Below are positions 31,751 to 41,728 of a stretch of 64,000 nt of DNA, piece after piece; the first letter of the stretch is position 1, and the number at the start of each line of letters is the position of its first letter. Position numbers and translations under genes: made by a program. The stretch covers positions 2,790,001 to 2,854,000 of the forward strand of contig AP025685.1 of the NCBI GenBank assembly GCA_022846635.1. Direction: 5' to 3'. The notes under the pieces were generated by a model. That model had not been told where the DNA came from and ran no database searches. It saw only the letters and a program-made list of their open reading frames with translations. This DNA is from Salmonella enterica subsp. enterica serovar Choleraesuis. Its GTDB lineage: Bacteria > Pseudomonadota > Gammaproteobacteria > Enterobacterales > Enterobacteriaceae.

Positions 31751-32703
31751 CAGCCTGCCTCCTGCACTTTGTTCTGATGTTTGTGGAACCACATAATGGG
31801 TGCAATCAGGATAACCAGCATGGTTATCGCCACCGCCGATGCCACCGGCCAGTCGCGGTTATTAAAGAATTCCTGCCACAGTACCCGGCCTATCATGATG
31901 CTATCCGGGCCGCCTAACAGTTCCGGAATAACGAACTCTCCCACCGCCGGAATAAACACCAGCATTGAACCAGCGATGATGCCGCCTTTAGTCAAAGGAA
32001 CCACAACCTGGAAGAAGGTTTTCAGCGGCCTTGCGCCTAAATCGAGAGAGGCCTCCACCAGTGAATAGTCAATACGCACCAGCGCGGTATAAATCGGCAG
32101 TACCATAAACGGCAGATAGGCATAAACAATACCGATATAGACCGCCAGGTTGGTATGCAAAATAGCCAGCGGTGTATCGATAATACCCAAACTCATCAAC
32201 ACGTTATTCAGTATTCCATTCTCTTTCAGGATACCTATCCAGGCGTAAACCCTGATTAAGAACGACGTCCAGGAGGGCAGAATCACCAGCAACAGCAGAA
32301 TATTGCGCGTGGACGGCTTACTGTGGGCCACAGCCCAGGCCAGAGGGTAGCCCAGCACCAGGCAGCACAGAGTTGACACCGCCGCTACCTGCAGTGACTG
32401 TAACCAGGCCTCAATATAGAGTGGGTCCTCGGTCAGTTGCAGATAGTTGCCCAGGTTCAGCACCACAGAGAGCTGGCCATCAGCCCAGCTAACCAAATCG
32501 CTATAAGGAGGAATAGCGCGGGCAATTTCCGACAGGCTTATCTTAAATACCATTAAAAATGGCAGCATAAACAGGCAAGTCAGCCATAGCATCGGCAGCG
32601 CGATAACCAGCTTACGCCCGTGTTTTTGCTGGAGCTTACCCAGCCACAGTCCAAAACCTTTCGGCTGACTTACCGCCGGTGGGTCATTATGAATAATCGC
32701 CAT
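31750..32703 (-). CDS. potH: Putrescine ABC transporter permease PotH
   Basis: This 317-residue permease equals E. coli PotH in length. The N-terminal cytoplasmic tail precedes KHGRKLVIALPMLWL, the first TM. The EAA loop is LVEASLDLGARPLKTFF. It is coupled to potI downstream and lies nine bases after potG. Confidence 0.95.
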   Translation of the reverse strand: MAIIHNDPPAVSQPKGFGLWLGKLQQKHGRKLVIALPMLWLTCLFMLPFLMVFKISLSEIARAIPPYSDLVSWADGQLSVVLNLGNYLQLTEDPLYIEAWLQSLQVAAVSTLCCLVLGYPLAWAVAHSKPSTRNILLLLVILPSWTSFLIRVYAWIGILKENGILNNVLMSLGIIDTPLAILHTNLAVYIGIVYAYLPFMVLPIYTALVRIDYSLVEASLDLGARPLKTFFQVVVPLTKGGIIAGSMLVFIPAVGEFVIPELLGGPDSIMIGRVLWQEFFNNRDWPVASAVAITMLVILIAPIMWFHKHQNKVQEAG

Positions 32704-32712
32704 TCGCCCCCC

Positions 32713-33846
32713 TTAGACCGTCAGCACTACGCAGCTTTGAGCATCCCAACACAGCTTGACCTCATCACCCCAGGTTGGCGCGCCTTTACGGTAACGGCTG
32801 GCGTTCTGAAGCTGTGCGCTTATCATCTGGCCGCTATTAAGGCGAACGTGATAGATAGAGAGATCGCCAAGATAGGCAATATGCACCACTTCACCCACCG
32901 CAAAGTTATTGCCATCCGCCGGCGGCTCCTCGCACAGCATAATTTTCTCAGGCCTGAGTGCCACGGCTACCGGCACCCCTTCTACCACCGAAGCATCGGC
33001 ATCAACCAACAGCGGATGAACCAGGCCCGGAGCGTCAATAATCAGTCCTTCTTCTTTTCGTTCGCGCAGCAGCCCCTCGAAAACATTCACCGAGCCGATA
33101 AACTCCGCGCTATAGCGGGTAGTCGGATGCTCGTAAATCTCTTCCGGCTCGCCAATCTGCACAAACTTACCGCGGTTCATAATGGCGATACGCCCGGCCA
33201 TGGTCATTGCCTCTTCCTGGTCATGAGTGACCATGACGCAGGTAGCCCCGACCCGCTCGAGAATATCCACCACCTCAAGCTGCATTTGATCGCGCAATTT
33301 CTTATCCAGCGCCCCCATCGGCTCATCCAAAAGCAATAGCTTCGGACGTTTCGCCAGGCTACGGGCCAGGGCGACGCGCTGACGCTGTCCGCCAGAGAGC
33401 TGATGAGGTTTACGTTTGGCGTACTCATCCATCCGCACCAGCGTCAGCATTTCGGCTACCCTGGCGGCAATTTCCCCGCGCGGCAATTTGTCCTGTTTCA
33501 GGCCAAAAGCGATATTTTGCTCAACGGTAAGATGCGGGAATAACGCATAGGACTGGAACATCATATTAATCGGACGCAGATAAGGCGGCACCGCCGACAT
33601 ATCAACGCCATCCAGCACTATCTGGCCGCTGGTCGGTGGCTCAAACCCTGCCAGCATTCGCAACAGGGTCGACTTCCCGCACCCTGATGCGCCCAGCAGA
33701 GCAAAGATCTCGCCCTTGTAAATAGTCAGACTAACGTCATCAACGGCGTGCTGGCCGTCGAAGGATTTGGTCAGGTTACGGATCTCCAGTAACGGAGTCA
33801 GCGCTTTACGGGATTTTGCCTGGTGGCGAGCAATAGTTTCATTCAC
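32713..33846 (-). CDS. potG: Putrescine ABC transporter ATPase PotG
   Basis: This 377-residue ATPase of the spermidine/putrescine class has Walker A GASGCGKST, the signature [14 protein letters not shown], Walker B LLLLDEPMGALD, and a C-terminal TOBE domain. Length equals E. coli PotG. It is separated from potF by a 117-base hairpin-rich spacer, which probably lowers its expression relative to the binding protein. Confidence 0.96.
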   Translation of the reverse strand: MNETIARHQAKSRKALTPLLEIRNLTKSFDGQHAVDDVSLTIYKGEIFALLGASGCGKSTLLRMLAGFEPPTSGQIVLDGVDMSAVPPYLRPINMMFQSYALFPHLTVEQNIAFGLKQDKLPRGEIAARVAEMLTLVRMDEYAKRKPHQLSGGQRQRVALARSLAKRPKLLLLDEPMGALDKKLRDQMQLEVVDILERVGATCVMVTHDQEEAMTMAGRIAIMNRGKFVQIGEPEEIYEHPTTRYSAEFIGSVNVFEGLLRERKEEGLIIDAPGLVHPLLVDADASVVEGVPVAVALRPEKIMLCEEPPADGNNFAVGEVVHIAYLGDLSIYHVRLNSGQMISAQLQNASRYRKGAPTWGDEVKLCWDAQSCVVLTV

Positions 33847-33880
33847 TCAGAGTGTTCTCCGGTTATGACTTTAATAAACC

Positions 33881-33949
33881 AGTGCGGTCCGGTTGCCGCA
33901 CTCGTAAGGGGAGCAAAACTCCCGGTAACGGGGCCTAATCCTGGCCCCG
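33881..33949 (-). repeat. Three tandem hairpins in the potF-potG spacer
   Basis: AGTGCGG/CCGCACT (33881-33902), GGGAG/CTCCC (33909-33923) and CGGGGCC/GGCCCCG (33929-33949) lie back to back in the gap, with no T run. Such intercistronic stems commonly stabilise the upstream mRNA and reduce downstream expression, fitting the need for excess binding protein. Confidence 0.6.
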
Positions 33950-33963
33950 GTTTTCAGGTGCGG

Positions 33964-35076
33964 TTATTTACCAGACTTAACCTTGGTCCAGGCGCGGGTA
34001 ATAACGCGATCGATTTTTGGAGACTGAACTTTTAGAGTGAACAGCTTAGAGCGCACGTCCGCCGGAGGATAAATCGCCGGATTATTGCGCACGTCTGCAT
34101 TCAGATATTGAGTGGCTTCTTTGTTGGCGTTGGCATAGTAGACATAGTTACTGATATCTGCGGCGACTTTTGGCTCCAGCAAATAATTCAGGAACTTATA
34201 TGCCGCATCTTTATTTTTGGCATCGCTGGTGATGGCAAAGGTATCGAAATAGGCCAGCGCCCCCTCTTTCGGGATGCTATAGGCGATGTTGACGCCGTTT
34301 TTCGCCTCTTTAGCACGGTTTGCCGCCTGGAATACATCACCAGACCAGCCGATCGCCACGCAGATATCACCATTAGCCAGATCGTTGATGTATTGCGAAG
34401 AGTGGAAATAGCGAATGTTTGGGCGCAGCTTCAGCAAAAGATCGTTAGCCGGGCCGGTGTAGTCGCTGGCATTTTCACTGTTTGGATCTTTACCCAGGTA
34501 ATGCAGAATGCTGGCGTACACTTCGCTCGGCGCATCAAGGAACGACACCCCGCAGCTTTTCAGCTTCTCAAGGTTTTCCGGCTTGAAGATTAGATCCCAG
34601 CTATTTACCGGCGCATCTTTACCCAGCACGGCTTTGACTTTATCGACGTTGTAGCCAATACCGGTCGTAACCTGCATATAAGGCACGCCATATTTATTGT
34701 CATGATCATTCTGCGCCGCCAGCTTCAACATTTCTGGATCGAGGTTTTTATAGTTCGGCAGCTTAGACTTATCGATAGGTTCAAAGATCCCGGCCTGTGA
34801 CTGACGTTCCAGGAAGCTCGACGATGGCACCACAAGATCATAGCCGGTGCTTCCGGCCATTAGCTTGCCTTCCAATACTTCATTGGAGTCGAAAACGTCG
34901 TACACCACTTTAATGCCGGTTTCTTTAGTGAAGTTTTTCAGCGTATCCGGCGCAATATAATCAGACCAGTTGTAAATATGCAGTGTCTGTTGCTCCGCAG
35001 CCATAACCGATGCCGAGCCTGCCATCAACACACCGGTAATAACACCCGATAACCATGATTTTACGGGAATGGGCAT
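33964..35076 (-). CDS. potF: Periplasmic putrescine-binding protein PotF
   Basis: This 370-residue SBP_bac_8-type protein has a signal peptide ending VMAAEQ and the ligand-site motif NWSDYIAPDT. Other conserved blocks are VFDSNEVLEGKLMAGSTGYDLVVPS and YINDLANGDICVAIGWSGDV. The ATG at 35074-35076 gives the E. coli length; the frame stays open 34 codons further upstream without sense. Compared with the E. coli protein as I recall it, YMWATTGIGYN is YMQVTTGIGYN, a nearby change that might alter ligand affinity. Confidence 0.95.
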   Translation of the reverse strand: MPIPVKSWLSGVITGVLMAGSASVMAAEQQTLHIYNWSDYIAPDTLKNFTKETGIKVVYDVFDSNEVLEGKLMAGSTGYDLVVPSSSFLERQSQAGIFEPIDKSKLPNYKNLDPEMLKLAAQNDHDNKYGVPYMQVTTGIGYNVDKVKAVLGKDAPVNSWDLIFKPENLEKLKSCGVSFLDAPSEVYASILHYLGKDPNSENASDYTGPANDLLLKLRPNIRYFHSSQYINDLANGDICVAIGWSGDVFQAANRAKEAKNGVNIAYSIPKEGALAYFDTFAITSDAKNKDAAYKFLNYLLEPKVAADISNYVYYANANKEATQYLNADVRNNPAIYPPADVRSKLFTLKVQSPKIDRVITRAWTKVKSGK

Positions 35077-35454
35077 AATCCTATCCTTTTCAATAATAAG
35101 ACTGAAACCGCCGGGCTGACCCGGTGCATAATCCAGGCGAACGCGCTGTGTCTCATCCTGGCAGAATGGACACTGCAAGATTCATGCACAAATGCTTACA
35201 CAGCAGGAACGCCGCCATTGTTTTTACAGAAAAGTTGCAAGCATGTTGCAGCAAGGCAAGCATAGCGATGCTATGTCGGTGAGGCCATAGGACGGGGAAA
35301 AAAACGCCATTTGCCAATCAACTACGCAAATAGTGTCTATGTGATCACCCGTAAAGAGATATAAGTAGTGATTTATTTCAGTCGAAAGGGAAAACGAAAG
35401 AATAATGTACGGCACAACCGGGGCGGCTGTGCCGGAAAAAACGCCTGTTAGCGA
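35077..35454. promoter_or_regulatory. potF upstream region
   Basis: These 378 bases between potF and ybjN (both reverse strand) contain no convincing gene; a 63-codon frame lacks family features. A short dyad CATAGC-GAT-GCTATG lies at 35261-35275. The region presumably holds the potFGHI promoter and the end of ybjN transcription. Confidence 0.4.
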
Positions 35455-35934
35455 TTAATGCAGCAGCGCAGGGGCGGCTAACTCTTCGCTTTGGCTCTCC
35501 TCTTCTGGGCAGAACAACAGCTGCTGAGCCGCCGCCTCCAGAACAACCATCGAAATTTGCTCCTCACTCTGCTTCATAAAGGCGGCAAATTGCTCAACGC
35601 TCACACCCACGTCGCAGCTTAGCGTCTGGCAGACCACCAGCTTCGGCAGGTTATCATCCTGAATATCCAAAAATGCTTTGACGGTGAGCGAGCTGGCGTT
35701 AATGGCCGACAGATCGCAAGAGAGCGCCAGCAGAGCCGAGGGCTTCACCTCGGCCAACGCTGAAAACACCAGCACGTCGTTAACCAGATCCAGCTTGGCA
35801 TCGAATACCCCGGAAAAATTCTGCATATGCGGGAGATGCAGAGCCTGGCAGTTATCACACTCAAAAAATCCGGTACCCATTTCATCCAGCCAGTGGCGAA
35901 GTGTGTCGAGTGTTGGAACGACAAGTGAAGCCAT
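35455..35934 (-). CDS. ybjN: YbjN family protein
   Basis: This 159-residue protein of the YbjN domain family resembles a T3SS-chaperone-like fold. It matches E. coli YbjN (158 aa) through LVVP.LDTLR.WL, FFECDNCQALHLPHMQNF and SLTVKAFLD.QDDNLPKLVVCQ. In E. coli its level affects motility, fimbriae and stress phenotypes; the mechanism is unknown. It lies downstream of rimK on the same strand. Confidence 0.92.
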   Translation of the reverse strand: MASLVVPTLDTLRHWLDEMGTGFFECDNCQALHLPHMQNFSGVFDAKLDLVNDVLVFSALAEVKPSALLALSCDLSAINASSLTVKAFLDIQDDNLPKLVVCQTLSCDVGVSVEQFAAFMKQSEEQISMVVLEAAAQQLLFCPEEESQSEELAAPALLH

Positions 35935-36026
35935 AAAACGAAAAACCTCATGTGCTGTGGAGCGGGCGAGCGCATAGTTTACGCAATCTGACCGGCTGCG
36001 ACCATCCTCATGTGCAGATAATCGCC

Positions 36027-36929
36027 TTAGCCACCGGTTTTCGGATGATAGCCGGGCCGGGCGTGGCGCTCGATCCAGTCGATCATCGTTCCGGCGATAT
36101 TAAGCCCGGTCGTTTTTTCGATCCCCTCAAGGCCGGGCGAAGCGTTGACTTCCATCACCAGCGGTCCGCGATCGGCACGCAGGATATCGACTCCCGCAAC
36201 GTCCAGCCCCAGGGTGCTGGTGGCGCGCAGCGCAATTTCACGCTCCCGTTCAGTAATCTCCACCCGACGGGCGCTGCCGCCGCGATGCAAGTTAGAACGA
36301 AACTCCCCTTCTTTAGCCTGGCGCTCAATGGCCCCCACAACCCGATCGCCCACCACCAGGCAGCGGATATCCTTACCCTGCGCTTCTTTAATATATTCCT
36401 GCACCAAAATATGAGCGTTCAGGCCGCGAAAGGCATCGATAACGCTTTCAGCCGCTTGACGCGTTTCGGCCAGTACGACGCCTATCCCCTGAGTACCTTC
36501 CACCAGTTTCACCACTAGCGGCGCGCCGCCCACCATTGCAATAAGGTCGGCGGTATCATCTGGCGAATGGGCAATGCCGGTTATCGGCAAATCAATTCCC
36601 TGACGGGCCAATAGCTGCAATGCCCGCAGCTTGTCACGGGCGCGGGTAATTGCGACAGATTCATTGAGTGGATAACTGCCCTGCATTTCAAACTGACGCA
36701 GCACGGCCGTTCCGTAATAGGTAATGGCTGAACCAATACGGGGAATAACCGCATCAAAATGGGGCAGCTGGCGGCCTTTATAGTGGATAGTGGGCGCTGC
36801 GGGGTTGATATTCATATAGCACGACAGCGGGTCGAGAATTTCAACCAGGTGGCCACGCCGCATTGCGGCCTCTTTAAGGCGGCGGCATGACCACAAATTA
36901 GCATCGCGGGATAACAGCGCAATCTTCAC
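36027..36929 (-). CDS. rimK: Ribosomal protein S6--L-glutamate ligase RimK
   Basis: This 300-residue ATP-grasp enzyme adds glutamates to the C-terminus of ribosomal protein S6. It has an N-terminal preATP-grasp domain ([14 protein letters not shown]), the ATP-binding segment [20 protein letters not shown], and the metal-site motif [17 protein letters not shown]. Length equals E. coli RimK. It lies between nfsA and ybjN, as in E. coli. Confidence 0.96.
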   Translation of the reverse strand: MKIALLSRDANLWSCRRLKEAAMRRGHLVEILDPLSCYMNINPAAPTIHYKGRQLPHFDAVIPRIGSAITYYGTAVLRQFEMQGSYPLNESVAITRARDKLRALQLLARQGIDLPITGIAHSPDDTADLIAMVGGAPLVVKLVEGTQGIGVVLAETRQAAESVIDAFRGLNAHILVQEYIKEAQGKDIRCLVVGDRVVGAIERQAKEGEFRSNLHRGGSARRVEITEREREIALRATSTLGLDVAGVDILRADRGPLVMEVNASPGLEGIEKTTGLNIAGTMIDWIERHARPGYHPKTGG

Positions 36930-37004
36930 AGTTCTCAGTTCCTTTGGCTGACTCAGGGCGTCGTTATAAATCGATGCTAATGCTCGCAGGGCAATCTCAC
37001 TTCG

Positions 37005-37727
37005 TCAACGCAATGCAAACCCCTGCTGGTGCAAATAGTCGAGAATGAATGGCCGGCTCTCTTTAATTAGGGTGCGGCGAATGTGATCGGTCCAGGTATC
37101 GGTGCGGGTATTACTGCCCCTTTCATGGTAATAGCTGGTCATTGCCGCATCGTAGGCATCAAGGGTAGCTTTATCCAGCGGCTGATAGCGGTTTTCATGC
37201 ATCAGCAGCGTAGCGGGCAGGCGTGGCTTGAGATCCGGCCGATCTGCGGGCCAGCCCAGGCACAGACCAAAGAGCGGTAATACCAGTTTAGGCAGTGCCA
37301 GCAGCTCGGTGACCGCGGCAATATTATTGCGGATACCGCCAATGTAAACACCACCCAGCCCCAGAGACTCAGCGGCGGTCAGTGCGCTTTGCCCCATCAT
37401 TGCGGTATCAACCGCGCCCAATAGTAGCTGCTCAGCCAGACCGGTCTGTGCATCCGGCTGAATCTGGATATGGCGATTAAAATCGGCACAGAACACCCAA
37501 AACTCCGCCGCTGTGCCGACATGGGCCTGATTACCGCTAAGCTGCACCAGCTGCTCCCGCAAAGCGGGTTCGGTGATACGAATAATCGACGTACACTGCA
37601 AAAAGCTGGAGCTGGAAGTGGCCTGAGTCGCGCGAATAATGGCATTGCGCTGGTCTTCGCTTATCGGCTGCCCGGTAAAATGGCGGATGGAGCGATGATT
37701 GCACATCAGCTCGATGGTCGGGGTCAT
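37005..37727 (-). CDS. nfsA: Oxygen-insensitive NADPH nitroreductase NfsA
   Basis: This 240-residue FMN protein performs two-electron reduction of nitroaromatics, quinones and chromate with NADPH. Family segments are CNHRSIRHFTGQPIS, AESLGLGGVYIGGIRNN and the C-terminal RGSN.R.DTW.DHIRR..IKESRPF. The ATG at 37725-37727 gives the E. coli length; a 13-codon upstream extension is not used. In E. coli nfsA follows ybjC in a SoxRS-controlled operon. Here ybjC is absent and a possible Mar/Sox box lies about 75 bases upstream. Confidence 0.96.
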   Translation of the reverse strand: MTPTIELMCNHRSIRHFTGQPISEDQRNAIIRATQATSSSSFLQCTSIIRITEPALREQLVQLSGNQAHVGTAAEFWVFCADFNRHIQIQPDAQTGLAEQLLLGAVDTAMMGQSALTAAESLGLGGVYIGGIRNNIAAVTELLALPKLVLPLFGLCLGWPADRPDLKPRLPATLLMHENRYQPLDKATLDAYDAAMTSYYHERGSNTRTDTWTDHIRRTLIKESRPFILDYLHQQGFALR

Positions 37728-37800
37728 ATCACTACCCTTATGTTCAAAATCTGTGACCGACACCATACACCAGCGCCAGGCTACAGATAAAACATAACTT

Positions 37801-37817
37801 TAGTCAAAATGTGCCGC
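37801..37817 (-). promoter_or_regulatory. Candidate Mar/Sox/Rob box upstream of nfsA
   Basis: On the reverse strand the site reads GCGGCACATTTTGACTA. It fits the consensus ANNGCAYN7CWA except for the first A. It overlaps the 3' end of ybjM and lies 74 bases before nfsA, a SoxRS target in E. coli. Confidence 0.4.
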
Positions 37818-38199
37818 CGTGCTCGCCCGGACGCTTGTGCGAGCGCTGCAGCATTGAGCGAACAAACATGCAACTCAGCGAACCGATACCGCACCAGAAC
37901 ATAGCGGAGAAAATCCAGGCAAGCTCCTGCCAGAAAGGTCGTACCGGCGTTGCATCCAGTTTGACCGCTAACAAGCAGACCGGAATAGCCAGCAGCGCGC
38001 CGATAAGCGGACGGATCAGGCAATACCGGGAGAACAATGTGGAAACAATCCCCGGCACCAGAAATAGCAGCAGCCCCAGCTCAGTGCTTGGCTCACTTTC
38101 AATATGGCCACGCTGGATATGCAATTTTTGCGAAATGAAGATCAGAACAAACAGAATGAAACAACAAAAAATACCGAGCCAGCGTTGTCGATACATCAT
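37804..38199 (-). CDS. ybjM: Inner-membrane protein YbjM
   Basis: This 131-residue protein has four hydrophobic segments and the conserved stretch RPFWQELAWIFSAMFWC. It aligns with E. coli YbjM (125 aa) from the N-terminal QRW onward. The first ATG (38197-38199) lies seven bases after a perfect AGGAGG. In E. coli grxA and ybjC separate it from nfsA; here only 76 bases do. Function unknown. Confidence 0.85.
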   Translation of the reverse strand: MMYRQRWLGIFCCFILFVLIFISQKLHIQRGHIESEPSTELGLLLFLVPGIVSTLFSRYCLIRPLIGALLAIPVCLLAVKLDATPVRPFWQELAWIFSAMFWCGIGSLSCMFVRSMLQRSHKRPGEHGGTF

Positions 38200-38480
38200 C
38201 GACTATCCTCCTGATATTGCTTAGGGAATACCTGCTTTCATCAGAAAGCGGGCGCATTTTCCCGCTCTATTAAAACTCTGCGGCAATCCTTGCCACACCG
38301 ACTACACTCATCTGACTAGCCGTTGATTCTTTTAAAGATTAAACTAACGCCCGTCGGGAGCCAGACCGGTCAATATTTCATGACCAATAACCCGCGTTAA
38401 TGCAATGGTTACTTACCACAAACATTAGCCCATAATCCTTTTTTATTCAACAGCTTACTGTAAACAAGAAGTTAGAATCC

Positions 38481-40169
38481 GTGAATATTAACGTCGCAGA
38501 TTTGTTAAACGGGAATTACATCCTGTTGCTATTTGTAGTTCTCGCGCTCGGGCTATGCCTTGGCAAATTGAAATTGGGCTCGGTGCAACTGGGTAATTCT
38601 ATTGGCGTTTTAGTCGTCTCCCTGCTGCTGGGCCAACAACAATTCTCCATAAATACCGATGCATTAAATCTCGGCTTTATGCTGTTTATTTTTTGCGTAG
38701 GAATTGAAGCCGGGCCAAACTTTTTTTCGATATTTTTTCGCGACGGAAAAAACTACCTGGCACTGGCCCTGGTTATGGTCGGCAGTGCCCTGCTGATTAC
38801 TCTCGGGCTGGGCAAACTCTTTGGCTGGGACATCGGACTCACCTCCGGGATGCTGGCCGGGGCGATGACCTCTACCCCGGTGTTGGTGGGTGCAGGCGAT
38901 ACCCTGCGTCATGCCGGAATGCCGAAAGAAGAGCTGGCGCTGGCGCTTGACCATCTAAGCCTTGGCTATGCCCTGACATATCTGGTCGGTCTGGTAAGTC
39001 TTATCGTTGCCGCCCGCTATATGCCTAAGCTGCAGCATCAGGATCTGCAAACCAGCGCCCAACAGATCGCCCGCGAGCGCGGCCTGGATACCGATGCCAG
39101 TCGTAAAGTCTTCCTGCCAATTATCCGCGCCTATCGGGTCGGCTCTGAGCTGGTGGCATGGGCCGATGGTAAAAACCTGCGCGAACTGGGTATTTATCGC
39201 CAGACCGGCTGTTACATCGAGCGTATTCGCCGTAACGGTATTCTCGCGAGTCCCGATGGCGATGCGGTGCTGCAAAAAGGCGACGATATTGCCCTGGTAG
39301 GTTATCCGGACGCTCATGCACGCCTCGATCCTAGCTTCCGCAACGGTAAAGAGGTTTTTGACCGCGAGCTGCTGGATATGCGCATTGTCACCGAAGAGAT
39401 TGTGGTGAAAAACCACAATGCCGTTGGTCGCCGCCTGGCTCAGCTGAAGCTTACCGATCATGGCTGCTTTCTGAACCGCGTCATTCGCAGCCAGATTGAG
39501 ATGCCTATCGACGATAACGTCGTGCTCAATAAAGGCGATGTGCTTCAGGTGAGTGGCGATGCTCGCCGGGTTAAAACCATTGCCGATCGCATTGGCTTTA
39601 TCTCGATTCACAGCCAGGTCACCGACCTGCTGGCATTCTGCGCCTTCTTTATCATCGGCCTGATGATAGGGATGATTACCTTCCAGTTCAGCTCCTTTAG
39701 CTTTGGCGTCGGCAACGCTGCCGGCCTGCTATTCGCCGGAATTATGCTGGGTTTCCTGCGCGCCAACCATCCTACCTTCGGCTATATCCCTCAGGGGGCG
39801 CTGAATATGGTCAAAGAGTTTGGCCTGATGGTGTTTATGGCCGGGGTCGGCCTGAGTGCAGGCAGCGGTATCAGCCACGGGCTGGGCGCGGTTGGCGGGC
39901 AGATGCTGGTTTCTGGCCTGATAGTCAGCCTGGTGCCGGTGCTTATCTGCTTCCTGTTTGGGGCTTACGTGCTGAGAATGAACCGGGCGCTGCTGTTTGG
40001 CGCAATGATGGGCGCACGTACCTGTGCGCCCGCAATGGAGATAATTAGTGATACTGCGCGTAGTAATATTCCAGCGCTGGGCTATGCCGGCACCTACGCA
40101 ATAGCCAACGTCTTACTGACGTTGGCCGGTACGCTAATTGTTATTATCTGGCCTGGACTCGGCCTGTAA
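38481..40169 (+). CDS. ybjL: AspT/YidE/YbjL-type transporter YbjL
   Basis: This 562-residue membrane protein has two blocks of TM helices flanking two cytosolic RCK_C/TrkA-C regulatory domains at about residues 205-375. The second TM block carries [25 protein letters not shown], a family hallmark. The start is GTG at 38481 behind AGAAG. Homologues in enterobacteria have been linked to dicarboxylate (succinate/glutamate) export, but the natural substrate here is an inference. It is followed by rybB on the same strand. Confidence 0.9.
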   Translation: MNINVADLLNGNYILLLFVVLALGLCLGKLKLGSVQLGNSIGVLVVSLLLGQQQFSINTDALNLGFMLFIFCVGIEAGPNFFSIFFRDGKNYLALALVMVGSALLITLGLGKLFGWDIGLTSGMLAGAMTSTPVLVGAGDTLRHAGMPKEELALALDHLSLGYALTYLVGLVSLIVAARYMPKLQHQDLQTSAQQIARERGLDTDASRKVFLPIIRAYRVGSELVAWADGKNLRELGIYRQTGCYIERIRRNGILASPDGDAVLQKGDDIALVGYPDAHARLDPSFRNGKEVFDRELLDMRIVTEEIVVKNHNAVGRRLAQLKLTDHGCFLNRVIRSQIEMPIDDNVVLNKGDVLQVSGDARRVKTIADRIGFISIHSQVTDLLAFCAFFIIGLMIGMITFQFSSFSFGVGNAAGLLFAGIMLGFLRANHPTFGYIPQGALNMVKEFGLMVFMAGVGLSAGSGISHGLGAVGGQMLVSGLIVSLVPVLICFLFGAYVLRMNRALLFGAMMGARTCAPAMEIISDTARSNIPALGYAGTYAIANVLLTLAGTLIVIIWPGLGL

Positions 40170-40212
40170 TCATCATGCTGGCGAAGAAGAGCATTTATTT
40201 TTTATCTTCCGT

Positions 40213-40240
40213 GAACTTTCTGCGGAAGTGCCAGTCATAA
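40213..40240 (+). promoter_or_regulatory. Sigma-E promoter of rybB
   Basis: GAACTT at 40213-40218 and TCATAA at 40235-40240 are separated by 16 bases, the sigma-E (RpoE) promoter form. They end six bases before the predicted RybB 5' end. Confidence 0.8.
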
Positions 40241-40245
40241 TAAGT

Positions 40246-40325
40246 GCCACTGCTTTTCTTTGATGTCCCCATTTTGTGGAGCCCATCAACCCCGCCCGTT
40301 TGGGTTCAAGGTTGATGGGTTTTTT
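40246..40325 (+). ncRNA. rybB: RybB small regulatory RNA
   Basis: The 80-base transcript starts GCCACTGCTTTTCTTTGATG, the known RybB 5' seed, and continues to the conserved GTCCCCATTTTGTGGAGCC. It ends in a terminator with arms CCCATCAACC and GGTTGATGGG plus six T. Only the terminator loop differs from the E. coli sequence I recall. RybB is an Hfq-dependent sigma-E sRNA that represses outer-membrane porin mRNAs during envelope stress. Its usual neighbour rcdA is absent here. Confidence 0.93.
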
Positions 40326-40531
40326 ATTACCTCCGCCCTTACATTGCAAGCCTGAATGCCTTTTCTGCTTTCATAATTTTGACTCCCCCCGCACTCTGGT
40401 AAAAACGCCCCGGTTTTCAAAAATTTCGTGTTGACAGTCGCTTACAAACTCTGCCTGCCGAAACGTTTAGACATATACAAGCGCCAGTAAAGCAGGTACT
40501 TTGGCGGCGTTTAATTTTGCACGGAATGGTT

Positions 40532-41728
40532 ATGAGTACCTCTTCATCTCGCAAAGCGCTGCTTTTGCGTACCTGGGCGCTGTTCGCTTTTTTCTTTTTA
40601 CCAGGCCTTTTGATGGCCTCATGGGCTACCCGAACTCCCGATATTCGTCAGCTTCTTGATGTCTCAACCGCCGGAATGGGTATCGTATTATTTGGTCTGT
40701 CGGTCGGATCGATGAGCGGTATTCTCTGTTCTGGCTGGATGGTTAACCGGTTCGGTACCCGTAACGTTATCCGCTTTAGCATGACTTTGGTGGTGATAGG
40801 CATGCTTATCATGAGCCTGGGGCTGCACATTGCCTCTCCGGTGCTGTTTTCCTGCGGGCTGGCGGGCCTGGGAGCGGGTCTGGGCAGTTCTGAGGTCGCC
40901 GTTAATGTGGAAGGCGCTATTGTTGAACGGCTAATGAAAAAAACCATTTTGCCGATGCTACACGGCTTTTATAGCTGTGGAACTCTGGTTGGAGCCGGGA
41001 TCGGTATGGCGCTGACCCGGCTTTCGCTGAGTGCCCAATGGCATTTGCTGTTGGCGGCGCTTAGCGTTATTGCACCGCTGATTATCGCGCTTCAGGCTAT
41101 CCCTAATACCCGTGAACATAACGCTGCTCCCTCTGGTGATGATAAACCTCAACGTGCACTGCCATTCTGGCGCGACGGCAAGCTGATGCTAATTGGATTT
41201 ATCGTATTAGGTATGGCTTTCGCCGAAGGGTCCGCTAACGACTGGCTGCCGCTCCTGATGGTTGATGGCCACGGTTTTAGCCCCGGTTCCGGTTCTCTGA
41301 TTTATGCCGGATTTACCTTAGGAATGACGTTGGGACGCTTCTGCGGCGGCTGGTTTATCGATCGCTATAGCCGCGTAAGCGTGGTGCGGGTTAGCGCGCT
41401 GCTGGGGGCGCTGGGTATCGCTCTGGTCATTTTTGTCGACAACGCTTTTATCGCGGGATGCTCGGTCATTCTGTGGGGGCTAGGCGCATCGCTTGGCTTC
41501 CCACTTACCATCTCAGCCGCCAGTGATACCGGGCCAAACCCGGCGGTGCGTGTAAGCGTGGTGGCAACTACCGGCTATATCGCATTTTTGGTCGGGCCGC
41601 CGTTGCTCGGTTTCCTGGGTGAACACTATGGACTGCGCAGCGCTATGATTCTGGTACTGGTATTGATTGCCGGCGGCGCCCTGGTTGCCAAAGCAGTAGC
41701 GAAACCACCGCAGCCCGGAAAGAATTAA
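40532..41728 (+). CDS. ybjJ: Major facilitator superfamily transporter YbjJ
   Basis: This 398-residue protein has 12 predicted TM helices. It matches E. coli YbjJ closely in [25 protein letters not shown] and [23 protein letters not shown]. The ATG at 40532 was chosen by similarity ([16 protein letters not shown]); a TTG and an ATG lie just upstream. The stop overlaps the convergent flavin-reductase gene. Its substrate is unknown. Confidence 0.88.
   Translation: MSTSSSRKALLLRTWALFAFFFLPGLLMASWATRTPDIRQLLDVSTAGMGIVLFGLSVGSMSGILCSGWMVNRFGTRNVIRFSMTLVVIGMLIMSLGLHIASPVLFSCGLAGLGAGLGSSEVAVNVEGAIVERLMKKTILPMLHGFYSCGTLVGAGIGMALTRLSLSAQWHLLLAALSVIAPLIIALQAIPNTREHNAAPSGDDKPQRALPFWRDGKLMLIGFIVLGMAFAEGSANDWLPLLMVDGHGFSPGSGSLIYAGFTLGMTLGRFCGGWFIDRYSRVSVVRVSALLGALGIALVIFVDNAFIAGCSVILWGLGASLGFPLTISAASDTGPNPAVRVSVVATTGYIAFLVGPPLLGFLGEHYGLRSAMILVLVLIAGGALVAKAVAKPPQPGKN

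Noticed and set aside
33881..33949. Repeats between potF and potG as a possible CRISPR or REP array
   Set aside because: The three stems differ in sequence and are not direct repeats with spacers; they are simple intercistronic hairpins.
35077..35178. N-terminal extension of the potF frame (34 codons before the chosen ATG)
   Set aside because: The chosen ATG gives a clean signal peptide and the family length. The extension would bury the signal peptide.
35224..35415. 63-codon reverse frame upstream of potF
   Set aside because: No family features, and it lies where the potF promoter should be.
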